A stretch of DNA of 64,000 bases from assembly GCF_029854195.1 (NCBI RefSeq), contig NZ_CP122960.1, forward strand, positions 750,001-814,000, written 5' to 3'. The notes under the pieces are model-generated. The model did not search any database and was not told where the DNA came from. It saw only the letters and a list, made by a program, of their open reading frames with translations. Below, in pieces: positions 39,814 through 48,047 of the stretch (within the stretch, counting starts at the first letter, position 1; each line of letters begins with the position of its first letter). The translations under genes and the position numbers were made by a program. The stretch comes from Amylibacter sp. IMCC11727 (lineage in GTDB: Bacteria > Pseudomonadota > Alphaproteobacteria > Rhodobacterales > Rhodobacteraceae).

Positions 39814-40568
39814 CACCTGAACATATCTGTGGACACACCTATCACGGGAGGCATGGGGCGATTAAAAATGCGTTCCGGTATCGCGTAGATTATGTGCTGA
39901 CGGACCCTGATGAAACTTGTGACGGTCCGCGTCTGTTTTCGCGCAATCGGGGCAATGTAACGGCCTTGTTTGACAAAGATCACGGCGGTGAGCGGACCAA
40001 CGGGCGCGGCGTTGCCTGGGTGCGTGATGTTCTGATGGATCACGGATTTGATGGTTTGGCTCAGGGGCGGATTTTGCTGCTGGCACAGCCGCGTGTATGG
40101 GGCCATGTGTTCAATCCGGTCAGCTTTTGGCTGATTTATGACGACAGTGATGTGTTGCGCATGGTGATAGCCGAGGTAAACAACACCTATGGGGATCGCC
40201 ATTCCTATCTATGTTACCACAAAGATCTAAGCCCGATTGAGGCCAGTGATCGGTTGAAGGCGCGTAAGATTTTCCATGTATCTCCGTTTCAACCCGTTGA
40301 AGGGGAATACACATTTCGCTTCGATATCACACCTGAACATATTGGCATCGTGATTGATTATCGCAGCACCGAAAGCGGTGTTTACGCAACATTTCACGGG
40401 CCACGCAAACCCATGACAAACGCTTCCATTGTGGGGGCCGCCTTGGCCCGCCCAATGGGATCGTTGCGGGTGTTGGCGCTGATTCATTGGCAAGCGGTGC
40501 GCTTGTGGTGGAAAGGTGCTGGATTTCGTGCCCGTCCACACGCGCCAGAAACGGAGGTTTCATCATGA
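39804..40568 (+). CDS. DUF1365 protein (RSP_1090-like)
   Basis: The 254-residue protein shows the DUF1365 blocks: YHGRHGAIKNAFRYRVDYVL, LAQPRVWGHVFNPVSFWLIYD, EVNNTYGDRHSYL, and KIFHVSPFQPVEGEYTFRF. The family is almost always next to the flavin oxidoreductase seen here; the biochemical reaction is unsettled. The ATG at 39804 overlaps the end of the flavoprotein gene by ten bases, and the longer ORF start is only a shadow of that gene. It has no signal peptide. It probably acts with its neighbour on membrane lipids. Confidence 0.88.
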   Translation: MGVTPEHICGHTYHGRHGAIKNAFRYRVDYVLTDPDETCDGPRLFSRNRGNVTALFDKDHGGERTNGRGVAWVRDVLMDHGFDGLAQGRILLLAQPRVWGHVFNPVSFWLIYDDSDVLRMVIAEVNNTYGDRHSYLCYHKDLSPIEASDRLKARKIFHVSPFQPVEGEYTFRFDITPEHIGIVIDYRSTESGVYATFHGPRKPMTNASIVGAALARPMGSLRVLALIHWQAVRLWWKGAGFRARPHAPETEVSS

Positions 40569-41098
40569 AGATGTATCAATCGACCTTAGCTGCACTCACA
40601 ATTGCGGTGGTTTGCACGGCCGCCCATGCGCAGGCTGCTCCGCGCGAAGTAGAGACAGAATTTGCTGCGCCGAATTTGCAAGGGCAACACACCGCGCGGT
40701 TTTGGGGGTTCCGACTGTTCAATGCAGAATTATGGACGCCAAAGGCGGGGGACTTTAGCCTTGATCAGGAGTTCGCGTTGTCACTGAATTATCTGTATCC
40801 GTTCAGCAAAGAGGTTTTGGCGCGATCTTCGGTAGAAGAAATCGCGCGGGTTGAAGGATCGTCCCCCGAAGATCATGCGCGGCTAGAACGCAAATTGGTT
40901 GATTGCTTGGTTGACGTGGACAAGGGCACACGGATCACGGGCGTGGCCGAGGCGGCAAACCGTCTGGTGATGTATGTGAACGGGCGCAAAAGTTGTACCA
41001 TCAGCTACCCGAATTTACGAAAACGGTTCTTTGGCATTTGGCTGGCCCCGACATCGCGCGATGCGCGTGGCGCAAAGAAGTTGCGTGGTAACGGTTAA
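40565..41098 (+). CDS. Chalcone-isomerase-like exported protein
   Basis: The 177-residue protein has a signal peptide (LAALTIAVVCTAAHAQ). The mature part has the bacterial chalcone-isomerase-like fold, with WGFRLFNAELWTP, ALSLNYLYPFSKEVLARSS and SYPNLRKRFFGIWLAP. These bacterial relatives lack the plant active site, and lipid-ligand binding is a common suggestion. The ATG overlaps the DUF1365 stop as ATGA, so translation is coupled. It lies between DUF1365 and the MFS gene in the sigma-E operon. Confidence 0.85.
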   Translation: MKMYQSTLAALTIAVVCTAAHAQAAPREVETEFAAPNLQGQHTARFWGFRLFNAELWTPKAGDFSLDQEFALSLNYLYPFSKEVLARSSVEEIARVEGSSPEDHARLERKLVDCLVDVDKGTRITGVAEAANRLVMYVNGRKSCTISYPNLRKRFFGIWLAPTSRDARGAKKLRGNG

Positions 41099-42343
41099 AT
41101 GGCGAGCGGATTTTCTTTGGGGCTGCATCGGTATTCCACCTTTGCAGGGATATTAGCAGCGGCAGGTTTGCCGCTGTATATTCATGCGCCAAAGTTTTAC
41201 GTGGATCAGTATGATTTGTCGCTTACCTCTATCGCATCTGCGTTGTTGGGGTTGCGGATGCTGGATTTTATTCAGGACCCGATCTTGGGCTGGATCATTG
41301 ATCACCTTGGCCCGTGGCGGGCGCTGTTTGCGGGTGTGATGACCGCGCTGTTGGCGGGGGCCATGGTCGCGCTGTTTGCAATTCCCGCGCCGATTAACCC
41401 GTTGGTGTGGTTTATTCTGTGTCTTGCGGTTTTGTTTACAGCCTTTAGCGCCTTGTCGATCCTGTTTTACGCGCGAGGCATCGTTAAAGGCGACGCAATA
41501 GGAGATGATGGCCATGTGCGTTTGGCGGGCTGGCGTGAAAGCGGCGCGTTGGTCGGCATTTGTTTGGCTGCGATTTTGCCGACGATTTTTCTGAGCCTTG
41601 GGTTTGGTGCGCCGATGGCCGCCTTTGCCATCGTGTTTGCGGTGGCCTGTTCCGTGGGCGTTGTGGTTATGTCGCGCGAATGGACAGGCAAGGCGCGTGT
41701 CGTTGCGACCAACACGCGCGTTTTGTTGGCTGATCCCGTGCTGCGCCAATTGTTGGTGGTTGGGCTGTTGAACGCTGCGCCAGCCGCGGTGAGTTCTAGC
41801 CTGTTCCTGTTTTTTGTTGAATATCGTTTGGGCAGTGCAGAGGCCGCGGGACCGCTGTTGTTGTTGTTCTTTTTGTCTGCTGCAGCGAGCGTGCCATTTT
41901 GGGCCAAGGTCGCCCACGCCAAGGGAGCGAAATGGACGTTAATGGCGGGCATGTTGATGGCGATTGTCACCTTCAGTTTTGCTGTCACGCTTGGGGATGG
42001 GGATGTTTGGGCCTTTGCCGTGATCTGTCTATTTTCGGGTGCAGCGCTGGGCGCTGATATGACCTTGCTGCCAGCGATGTTCAGTAAGCGTGTGAAGGCG
42101 GTTCATAGAGGCGGTGGGCAGGCGTTTGGATTGTGGAATTTCTGTGCGAAATTCACCCTTGCACTGGCCGCCGTAACCGTTCTGCCCGCGCTCGATAACG
42201 CTGGCTTTTCCACCAATGACGTGAACCCTCCACAGGTGCTGCTGGTGCTGACCATCACCTATGCGGTGGTTCCATCCGTTCTAAAGATTTTTGCTTTGGC
42301 TGTCCTGTATTGGACACCGATTGAGGAGACCCAATATGTCTGA
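41099..42343 (+). CDS. MFS transporter, GPH/sugar-cation type (RSP_1089-like)
   Basis: The 414-residue inner-membrane protein has about 12 hydrophobic segments. LGLRMLDFIQDPILGWIIDH near residue 50 matches the conserved loop of the glycoside-pentoside-hexuronide cation symporter group. The ATG directly follows the TAA of the preceding gene with no gap. A lipid or lipid-derived cargo has been suggested for the operon but is not visible in the sequence. The C-terminus overlaps the next gene by eight bases. Confidence 0.87.
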   Translation: MASGFSLGLHRYSTFAGILAAAGLPLYIHAPKFYVDQYDLSLTSIASALLGLRMLDFIQDPILGWIIDHLGPWRALFAGVMTALLAGAMVALFAIPAPINPLVWFILCLAVLFTAFSALSILFYARGIVKGDAIGDDGHVRLAGWRESGALVGICLAAILPTIFLSLGFGAPMAAFAIVFAVACSVGVVVMSREWTGKARVVATNTRVLLADPVLRQLLVVGLLNAAPAAVSSSLFLFFVEYRLGSAEAAGPLLLLFFLSAAASVPFWAKVAHAKGAKWTLMAGMLMAIVTFSFAVTLGDGDVWAFAVICLFSGAALGADMTLLPAMFSKRVKAVHRGGGQAFGLWNFCAKFTLALAAVTVLPALDNAGFSTNDVNPPQVLLVLTITYAVVPSVLKIFALAVLYWTPIEETQYV

Positions 42344-42896
42344 TCTGTTGATGTTTGCCTTTGGCGCGTGTTCTGTGTTTCTAAGCTTTATCCTGATGTT
42401 TCGCTATTTTGGATTTAAAGCGCAAAAACCGCAGGATTATGTGAATGGTGGACCTGAATTTGATATTCGGACCCATCTGAATGGGCCTCTGATATGCGAA
42501 GGTGTTTTGTATGGTCCAACAGGGCGCGTCACATCGCGATTTGTGGCGGATATGTATGGCACATGGGATGGCAACAAAGGCCATTTGGTAGAGAATTTCC
42601 ATTTTGACAGCGGCACAAAACAAAAGCGCGAATGGTTTTTGACGTCGAAGAATGACGGCACGTTTGATGCAGAAGCCCCCGATGTGATCGGAACGGGTGA
42701 AGGTGTGCAGATGGGGTCGGCGATCAAGCTGAACTATCGGATTAAATTGGCAGATGCCGCAGGTGGGCACGAGTTGGAGACAACTGATTGGATGTATCTG
42801 CTGGACAACGGCACGTTGGTGAACCGCAGTCAGATGCGCAAGTTCGGGATCAAAGTGGCCGAATTGGTTGCCACCATTCGTAGGGCGGATGCGTGA
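42336..42896 (+). CDS. DUF3833 membrane-anchored protein (RSP_1088-like)
   Basis: The 186-residue protein has an N-terminal membrane segment (LLMFAFGACSVFLSFILMF) and a beta-rich domain with HLNGPLICEGVLYGPTGRVTSRF and FHFDSGTKQKREWFL, the DUF3833 pattern. Related proteins are often lipoproteins; no lipobox is seen here, so it is probably an uncleaved anchor. The start at 42336 was chosen for the hydrophobic anchor; the reading to 42291 lies inside the MFS gene. Function unknown; co-expressed with the sigma-E operon. Confidence 0.85.
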   Translation: MSDLLMFAFGACSVFLSFILMFRYFGFKAQKPQDYVNGGPEFDIRTHLNGPLICEGVLYGPTGRVTSRFVADMYGTWDGNKGHLVENFHFDSGTKQKREWFLTSKNDGTFDAEAPDVIGTGEGVQMGSAIKLNYRIKLADAAGGHELETTDWMYLLDNGTLVNRSQMRKFGIKVAELVATIRRADA

Positions 42897-43681
42897 TGCA
42901 AAAAGGTGCGCGATATTGGTTGGTGGGAGCGTCCGAAGGTTTGGGTCGTGCGTTAGCGTTTAAACTGTCCGAAGCTGGGATCGAGCTGGCCCTGTCCGCA
43001 CGAAATGGGGATCGGTTGCAAGAGCTGGCGGATGCGTTGCCAAACAGTGCAAGCGTGCATCCTTTGGATGTATCAGACGCGGCGGCTGTCCAAGCGGCGG
43101 CGGCAGATGTCGGCCCCGTGGATGGTGTGATTTACGGTGCGGGTGTTTATTGGCCGATGGCAGCACAGGATTGGGATGCAGAGGCCGTAGAGGCCATGTG
43201 TGACATTAATTTCACGGGTGCAGCGCGCGTAATGGGTGCCATCGTGCCTGCTATGATCAAACGTGATTCAGGCCATGTCGTTCTGATCGGCAGCCTGTCA
43301 GGATTTCGCGGATTGCCCGGGGCCATCGGGTATGGAGCGAGCAAAGCTGGGATGATGCATTTGGCTGAAAATCTCTATGCCGAATTGCGCACTACAGGTG
43401 TGAAGGTGCAGTTGGTGAACCCTGGATTTATCAAAACACGCCTTACAGACAAAAACGATTTTGCCATGCCTTTTGTGATGGACGCAGACACGGCCGCAGA
43501 TCACGTCATCTCGGCAATGCGATCAAATCGGTTCCAGAGCAATTTTCCACGTGTGTTTTCTTGGCTGTTTCGCGGTGGAAATTTTCTGCCCGCTTGGGCG
43601 TATTATCGCATTTTTGGAACGAAGCCCGATACGGCTGAAAAGGGTAAATCAACCAGTTCAAAACCGCACGCGGCAGAATGA
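42896..43681 (+). CDS. Short-chain dehydrogenase/reductase (RSP_1087-like)
   Basis: The 261-residue oxidoreductase has the classical SDR layout: WLVGASEGLGRALA nucleotide loop near residue 8, GVIYGAGVY near residue 80, catalytic Ser in LIGSLSGFRG, and YGASKAGM with the Tyr-x3-Lys pair. The C-terminal RVFSWLFRGGNFLPAWAYYRI suggests a membrane-facing tail. The ATG shares one base with the DUF3833 stop (TGATG); the GTG three bases earlier is an alternative. Last gene of the sigma-E operon; the MITE begins four bases after its stop. Confidence 0.9.
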   Translation: MQKGARYWLVGASEGLGRALAFKLSEAGIELALSARNGDRLQELADALPNSASVHPLDVSDAAAVQAAAADVGPVDGVIYGAGVYWPMAAQDWDAEAVEAMCDINFTGAARVMGAIVPAMIKRDSGHVVLIGSLSGFRGLPGAIGYGASKAGMMHLAENLYAELRTTGVKVQLVNPGFIKTRLTDKNDFAMPFVMDADTAADHVISAMRSNRFQSNFPRVFSWLFRGGNFLPAWAYYRIFGTKPDTAEKGKSTSSKPHAAE

Positions 43682-43685
43682 TTTA

Positions 43686-43987
43686 GGGTCTGTTAACAGT
43701 ATCGACATCACCGCAGTTTCAGTCGAATTTTCGTCAGAACAAGGCATCTGGCCGCAGGAATAGTGATCTATTTCAAGGGCCGATAACGCAGGTCTGGCGA
43801 AAATTCGCGAAACCGCAACGCGGCGCGGTGGATTTTGCCCTGCTCCGCTGCCCGGCAGGGCATGCTTGCATGCCCGAAAGGGGGCGTTATCTGGCGCTGA
43901 AAATCGCGAGATTTATGCACGCCAGATGCCTTGTGCAGAGCGAAATCCGTCTCGCGCTGCGATGATGTCGATAGTGTTAACAGGCCC
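43686..43987. mobile_element. MITE, 302 bp, long terminal inverted repeats, TA target duplication
   Basis: The ends are GGGTCTGTTAACAGTATCGA and its near inverse at 43987. The outer 31 bases of the arms match at 28 positions. Pairing continues without gaps for 67 bases, including a perfect inner CAAGGCATCTGGC / GCCAGATGCCTTG, at about 79 percent overall. TA flanks both ends (43684-43685, 43988-43989). No ORF of note lies inside. A GGGCATGC-TT-GCATGCCC hairpin sits at 43858-43875. This is a non-autonomous element; the parent transposase is not in the window. Confidence 0.85.
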
Positions 43988-44514
43988 TAGTTTTTGGCGA
44001 GAAAGGCGTTGACGGATTTGAGCGCCTGACCATCGCGGAAGCGGCGATATTCCAAATCCAAGCCCCCTTCGGCCAAGGTTCGGTGATACTCCTGAACCAT
44101 ATAGTTGCCGTTTTCGTCGATAAGCAGGGAAAACACGCTGAGCGTGTCATCTGACAGACGCGACCAGACGTAGGGATCACCTTTGAGCGGATCCAGCGGC
44201 ACCGCTTTGCCAAAAACATTGGTTTTCATCGCGGATGCAAAGATGTCATCGCGCTGTGTCGGGATGAACAGGATGGTATAGGTGTTTTCCTTTGTGCGCC
44301 CATCAGATCTGGAAATGACAGAGGTCCAAGACACCTGAAATCCTTTGTCTGTTTGGGCGATTGTCACGCTCATATCACGGTCTTCTGTGGTGTCGTTTTC
44401 CGTGATTTTAGCGGTTCCTGTGAACGTGCCAAAGAAATCGGTGATATCCGCGGCAAAGGCCGGAGCCCCAAAGAGGGTGGTCAGCAAGGCGGCAAAAATC
44501 ATCAGACGGCGCAT
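43987..44514 (-). CDS. Exported protein of unknown function
   Basis: The 175-residue protein has a signal peptide (residues 1-22, LMIFAALLTTLFGAPAFAAD). The mature part is beta-rich with FFGTFTGTAKI, QVSWTSVISRSDGRTKE and DPYVWSRLSDDTLSVFSLLID. No family was recognised. AAAGGAATCG before ATG 44514 sets the start. Its stop codon TAG is made of the TA target copy plus the first base of the MITE; the sequence beyond the MITE shows the ancestral stop would have been TAA, so the insertion left the protein intact. Divergent from the formate dehydrogenase gene. Confidence 0.75.
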   Translation of the reverse strand: MRRLMIFAALLTTLFGAPAFAADITDFFGTFTGTAKITENDTTEDRDMSVTIAQTDKGFQVSWTSVISRSDGRTKENTYTILFIPTQRDDIFASAMKTNVFGKAVPLDPLKGDPYVWSRLSDDTLSVFSLLIDENGNYMVQEYHRTLAEGGLDLEYRRFRDGQALKSVNAFLAKN

Positions 44515-44701
44515 GGGGCGATTCCTTTTGGATGTGCTTATTTCGTTGAAGTTAGCAGCTTTTTTCTGGGGCGTGATAGGGGGCAAGAGGGATAAAGGAT
44601 CACTTCGGCGCGATGTTGTGATAGGAAACATTTCGATATCGACGTTATCGAACGGGAAAATGTCGATTATCCACTTTGGTATTTTCCGCCTCTATGGTGT
44701 A

Positions 44702-44709
44702 TGTATACA
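44702..44709. promoter_or_regulatory. Palindrome TGTATACA upstream of formate dehydrogenase
   Basis: TGTATACA, in the context ATGTATACAAAT, resembles operators of FCD-type GntR regulators. It lies 28 bases before the start codon. A second word, TCGACGTTA at 44639, recurs in the palindrome at 47588. Confidence 0.35.
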
Positions 44710-44737
44710 AATGCCTACACTCTTGGGAGATTCCGTT

Positions 44738-47518
44738 ATGGCCGATGCAATCCAGTTCACATTAGACGGTCAAGTTGTCGTCGCTGGTCCTGATGAAACC
44801 ATTTGGGAAGTGGCCAAGCGCGAAGGTACGACCATTCCGCATTTGTGCCACTCAGGGGAGAAGGGCTATCGCTCTGACGGCAACTGCCGCGCCTGTATGG
44901 TTGAAGTGGACGGGGAGCGCACATTAGTGGCGTCCTGTATTCGCAAGCCATCTGAAGGCATGGTGGTAAAGTCCGAAAGCAACCGCGCACAAACTGCCCG
45001 TAAAATGGTGATGGAAATGCTGGTTGCCGATCAGCCAGAGCGTGACGTGGCCCATGATAAATCATCCCATTTCTGGGATATGGCGGATTTGAACGGTGTG
45101 ACTGCCAGCCGTTTCCCAAAGCTCGAGAAAGATCGCATTCCGTTGCTTGATGACAGCCACGTGGCGATGTCTGTGAACCTTGATGCTTGTATTTCCTGTA
45201 ACTTGTGTGTGCGCGCCTGTCGCGAAGTGCAGGTGAACGATGTGATTGGCATGGCGGGCCGTGGGCATGACAGCCAGATCGTGTTTGATATGAACGATCC
45301 GATGGGCGACAGTTCTTGTGTGGCCTGTGGCGAATGTGTGCAAGCCTGTCCAACAGGTGCGTTGATGCCTGCCAAGGCGCTTGATGAGTTCCTTGTGGGG
45401 GACAGCAAAGATTACGATGAAGAAGTGAAATCCGTTTGCCCATTCTGCGGCGTTGGCTGTCAGGTGTCCATGAAGGTGAAAGACGGCAAAGTGGCGTGGG
45501 TTGATGGTATCGATGGGCCAGCCAACGAGGGCCGTTTGTGCGTAAAAGGTCGTTTCGGGTTTGATTACATCCATCATGATCACCGCCTGACAAAGCCGCT
45601 GATCCGTCGCGATGATGCGCCAGCCAAAGGGTTGAACGTGCATCCTGATAACGTTCTCGATTTTTACCGCGAAGCATCGTGGGAAGAAGCGATGTCATTT
45701 GCGGCAGGCGGTTTGGCCAAGCTGCGTGATGAGCGCGGCGGTAAATCCATTGCGGGCTTTGGCTCTGCCAAATGTACAAACGAAGAAGCGTATTTGTTCC
45801 AAAAGCTGATCCGTCAGGGATTTGGGCACAACAACGTAGATCACTGTACACGCCTGTGTCACGCATCATCCGTTGCAGCGCTGATGGAAAATGTGGGCTC
45901 TGGCGCGGTGTCTGCCACGTTTAACGAGATTGAAAACGCAGATGTGGCGATTGTGATTGGGGCCAACCCGATTGAAAACCACCCAGTGGCCGCGACATTC
46001 TTTAAGCAGTTTACGAAACGCGGCGGCAAGCTGATCGTTATGGATCCGCGCGGCGTAGGATTGGGTAAACACGCAACACATCGTTTGAAATTCCGCCCAG
46101 GCACAGACGTGTCGATGCTGAACGCGATCATGCACACGATTGTTGAGGAAAACCTGTACGATCAACAGTATATCGAAGCCTACACGGAAAACTGGGAAGC
46201 GCAGAAAGCGCACCTGAAGGATTTCCCACCAGAAAAGATGGCAGAGATTTGCGGCATTGAAGCCGAAGAGCTGAAGGAAGTGGCGCGTTTGTTTGCCACT
46301 GCCAAAGCGGGCATGATTTTCTGGGGCATGGGGATTTCCCAGCACATCCACGGCACCGACAATTCGCGGTGTTTGATTTCGCTGGCCTTGATGACAGGGC
46401 AAGTGGGTCGCCCAGGTGCAGGCCTGCACCCGCTGCGGGGCCAGAACAACGTGCAAGGGGCATCTGATGCGGGCATGATCCCGATGTTCCTGCCAGATTA
46501 TCAGCCTGTTGGCGAAGATGGTGTTCGCTCTGCGTTCAACGAAATCTGGAATTCGGATGTGGATTTTGGCGCTGAAAAGGGCCTGACCGTGGTGGAAATC
46601 ATGGATGCTGTGCATGATGGCGATATTCGCGGCATGTATATTCTGGGCGAAAACCCAGCCATGTCTGACCCGGATGTCGAACATGCGCGCGATGCCTTGG
46701 CAAAGCTGGAGCATTTGGTGGTTCAGGATATCTTCCTGACTGAAACTGCGAACTATGCCGATGTCATTCTGCCAGCCAGCGCCTTTGCCGAGAAAACAGG
46801 CACCGTGACGAACACAAACCGTCAGGTGCAAATGGGCCGCCCTGCCGTTCCGCCCCCAGGTGAAGCGCGCGAAGATTGGGCGATCACAACCGAATTGGCA
46901 GATCGTTTGGGCCTTGATTGGGGGTATACACACCCGAGCCAGATTTTTGCCGAGATGAAAATGGGCATGTCGTCGCTCGACAATATCACGTGGGCGCGTC
47001 TGGAAAATGAGGCGGTGACTTATCCGTCCTTGTCTCCCGAAGACCCCGGCCAACCGATTGTATTTGGCGATGGCTTCCCGCGTCCCGAAGGCCGCGCGAA
47101 ATTCACGCCCGCCAGCATCATCGCCCCTGATGATGTGCCAGATGCGGAGTACCCGATGATTTTGACAACGGGACGTCAGTTGGAGCATTGGCACACCGGA
47201 TCAATGACGCGTCGTGCGACAGTTTTGGATGGTTTGGAGCCAGAAGCGAACTGTTCTTTGCACCCCAAAACGCTGCGCAAGATGGGCGTGGAGCCTGGCG
47301 GTATGATCCGATTGACAACCAAACGTGGGTCCATTGTGACAATGGCACGGGCGGATCGTGCGGTGGCCGAGGATATGGTGTTCTTGCCGTTTGCCTATGT
47401 TGAGGCGGCGGCGAATATTCTGACAAACTCTGCGTTGGATCCTTATGGGAAAATTCCAGAATTCAAATTCTCGGCTGTGAAGGTTGAGAAGTATGAAGAT
47501 GCCATTGCGGCGGAATAA
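44738..47518 (+). CDS. Formate dehydrogenase alpha subunit (molybdopterin, iron-sulfur)
   Basis: The 926-residue enzyme oxidises formate. In order it shows a [2Fe-2S] domain (CRACMVEVDG), a ferredoxin-type domain with CISCNLCVRAC and CVACGECVQACPTGALMP, the first MopB [4Fe-4S] motif CPFCGVGC, and the active-site region DHCTRLCHASS, with Cys (TGT) and not selenocysteine binding the metal. The dinucleotide-binding C-terminus has LTTGRQLEHWHTG. GGGAGA before ATG 44738 sets the start; the longer reading is a shadow. No beta/gamma electron-transfer subunit gene is adjacent, so it works alone or with partners encoded elsewhere. Confidence 0.92.
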   Translation: MADAIQFTLDGQVVVAGPDETIWEVAKREGTTIPHLCHSGEKGYRSDGNCRACMVEVDGERTLVASCIRKPSEGMVVKSESNRAQTARKMVMEMLVADQPERDVAHDKSSHFWDMADLNGVTASRFPKLEKDRIPLLDDSHVAMSVNLDACISCNLCVRACREVQVNDVIGMAGRGHDSQIVFDMNDPMGDSSCVACGECVQACPTGALMPAKALDEFLVGDSKDYDEEVKSVCPFCGVGCQVSMKVKDGKVAWVDGIDGPANEGRLCVKGRFGFDYIHHDHRLTKPLIRRDDAPAKGLNVHPDNVLDFYREASWEEAMSFAAGGLAKLRDERGGKSIAGFGSAKCTNEEAYLFQKLIRQGFGHNNVDHCTRLCHASSVAALMENVGSGAVSATFNEIENADVAIVIGANPIENHPVAATFFKQFTKRGGKLIVMDPRGVGLGKHATHRLKFRPGTDVSMLNAIMHTIVEENLYDQQYIEAYTENWEAQKAHLKDFPPEKMAEICGIEAEELKEVARLFATAKAGMIFWGMGISQHIHGTDNSRCLISLALMTGQVGRPGAGLHPLRGQNNVQGASDAGMIPMFLPDYQPVGEDGVRSAFNEIWNSDVDFGAEKGLTVVEIMDAVHDGDIRGMYILGENPAMSDPDVEHARDALAKLEHLVVQDIFLTETANYADVILPASAFAEKTGTVTNTNRQVQMGRPAVPPPGEAREDWAITTELADRLGLDWGYTHPSQIFAEMKMGMSSLDNITWARLENEAVTYPSLSPEDPGQPIVFGDGFPRPEGRAKFTPASIIAPDDVPDAEYPMILTTGRQLEHWHTGSMTRRATVLDGLEPEANCSLHPKTLRKMGVEPGGMIRLTTKRGSIVTMARADRAVAEDMVFLPFAYVEAAANILTNSALDPYGKIPEFKFSAVKVEKYEDAIAAE

Positions 47519-47539
47519 TTCGCAGACAGTGTGATTTGA

Positions 47540-47568
47540 AAAGGGCATTGGAAGCGATGCCCTTTTTC
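47540..47568 (+). terminator. Terminator of the formate dehydrogenase gene
   Basis: AAAGGGCAT (47540) pairs with ATGCCCTTT (47557) over eight bases, followed by TTC and more T. Confidence 0.75.
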
Positions 47569-47587
47569 TTTTGGCTCGTCCGATTTT

Positions 47588-47649
47588 ATTACCAAACCTT
47601 TAACGTCGACACGTTTGTTTGGACGTGTCGACGTTAAAGGTTTGGTAAT
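47588..47649. repeat. 26-bp perfect inverted repeat with 10-base spacer
   Basis: The left arm 47588-47613 begins ATTACCAAACCTTTAACGTC and the right arm 47624-47649 is its exact inverse; the spacer is TTTGTTTGGA. It begins 20 bases after the previous terminator and ends 56 bases before the next start. A further GACGTTAA lies at 47670. Confidence 0.85.
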
Positions 47650-47705
47650 GTGGTTGGCGTAGTGTCGTAGACGTTAATATCATGTTTACAAAGGGAGTTT
47701 TCGCC

Positions 47706-48047
47706 ATGCCCACACCTTATCGCCCAGATCATTTTGCCCGATTGGCGGCCACCCCTTTGGGGCAAGCGCTGTGGCACTGGTTGCACGAACCTGCGCATGT
47801 TCAAGTCATGGAAGTGGCCAGTTACCTGCGCCGCCCCGCGGTGGAGGCGTTGTCTCCCTACCTTGTCGCGGACTTCGGGCCCAACATCGGCCAAAACACC
47901 ACGAAACAAATGATCGGGCATATGATCCGCCAGGTGCTGGAACACCGTGGGTATCATTTGGATCGCAACAACGTGCGCATCAAACGACCTGACAATGTCT
48001 TCTTTAGTGGGTCTGCTTATCGGCTGCCTGATCCTGCGTTCATATAG
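47706..48047 (+). CDS. Small protein of unknown function
   Basis: The 113-residue protein is soluble and begins MPTPYRPDHFARLAATPLGQ; it has no signal peptide or membrane segment. The middle is helical (LWHWLHEPAHVQVMEVASYL, then TTKQMIGHMIRQVLEHRGY) and the C-terminus reads FFSGSAYRLPDPAF. The pattern of a helical DNA- or protein-binding domain is possible but no family was recognised. GGGAG eight bases before ATG 47706 supports the start. It sits behind the 26-bp palindrome, and its last 31 bases overlap the convergent hydroxymethyltransferase gene. Confidence 0.7.
   Translation: MPTPYRPDHFARLAATPLGQALWHWLHEPAHVQVMEVASYLRRPAVEALSPYLVADFGPNIGQNTTKQMIGHMIRQVLEHRGYHLDRNNVRIKRPDNVFFSGSAYRLPDPAFI

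Noticed and set aside
45866..47194. 442-codon minus-strand frame inside formate dehydrogenase
   Set aside because: Shadow of a gene with clear MopB motifs.
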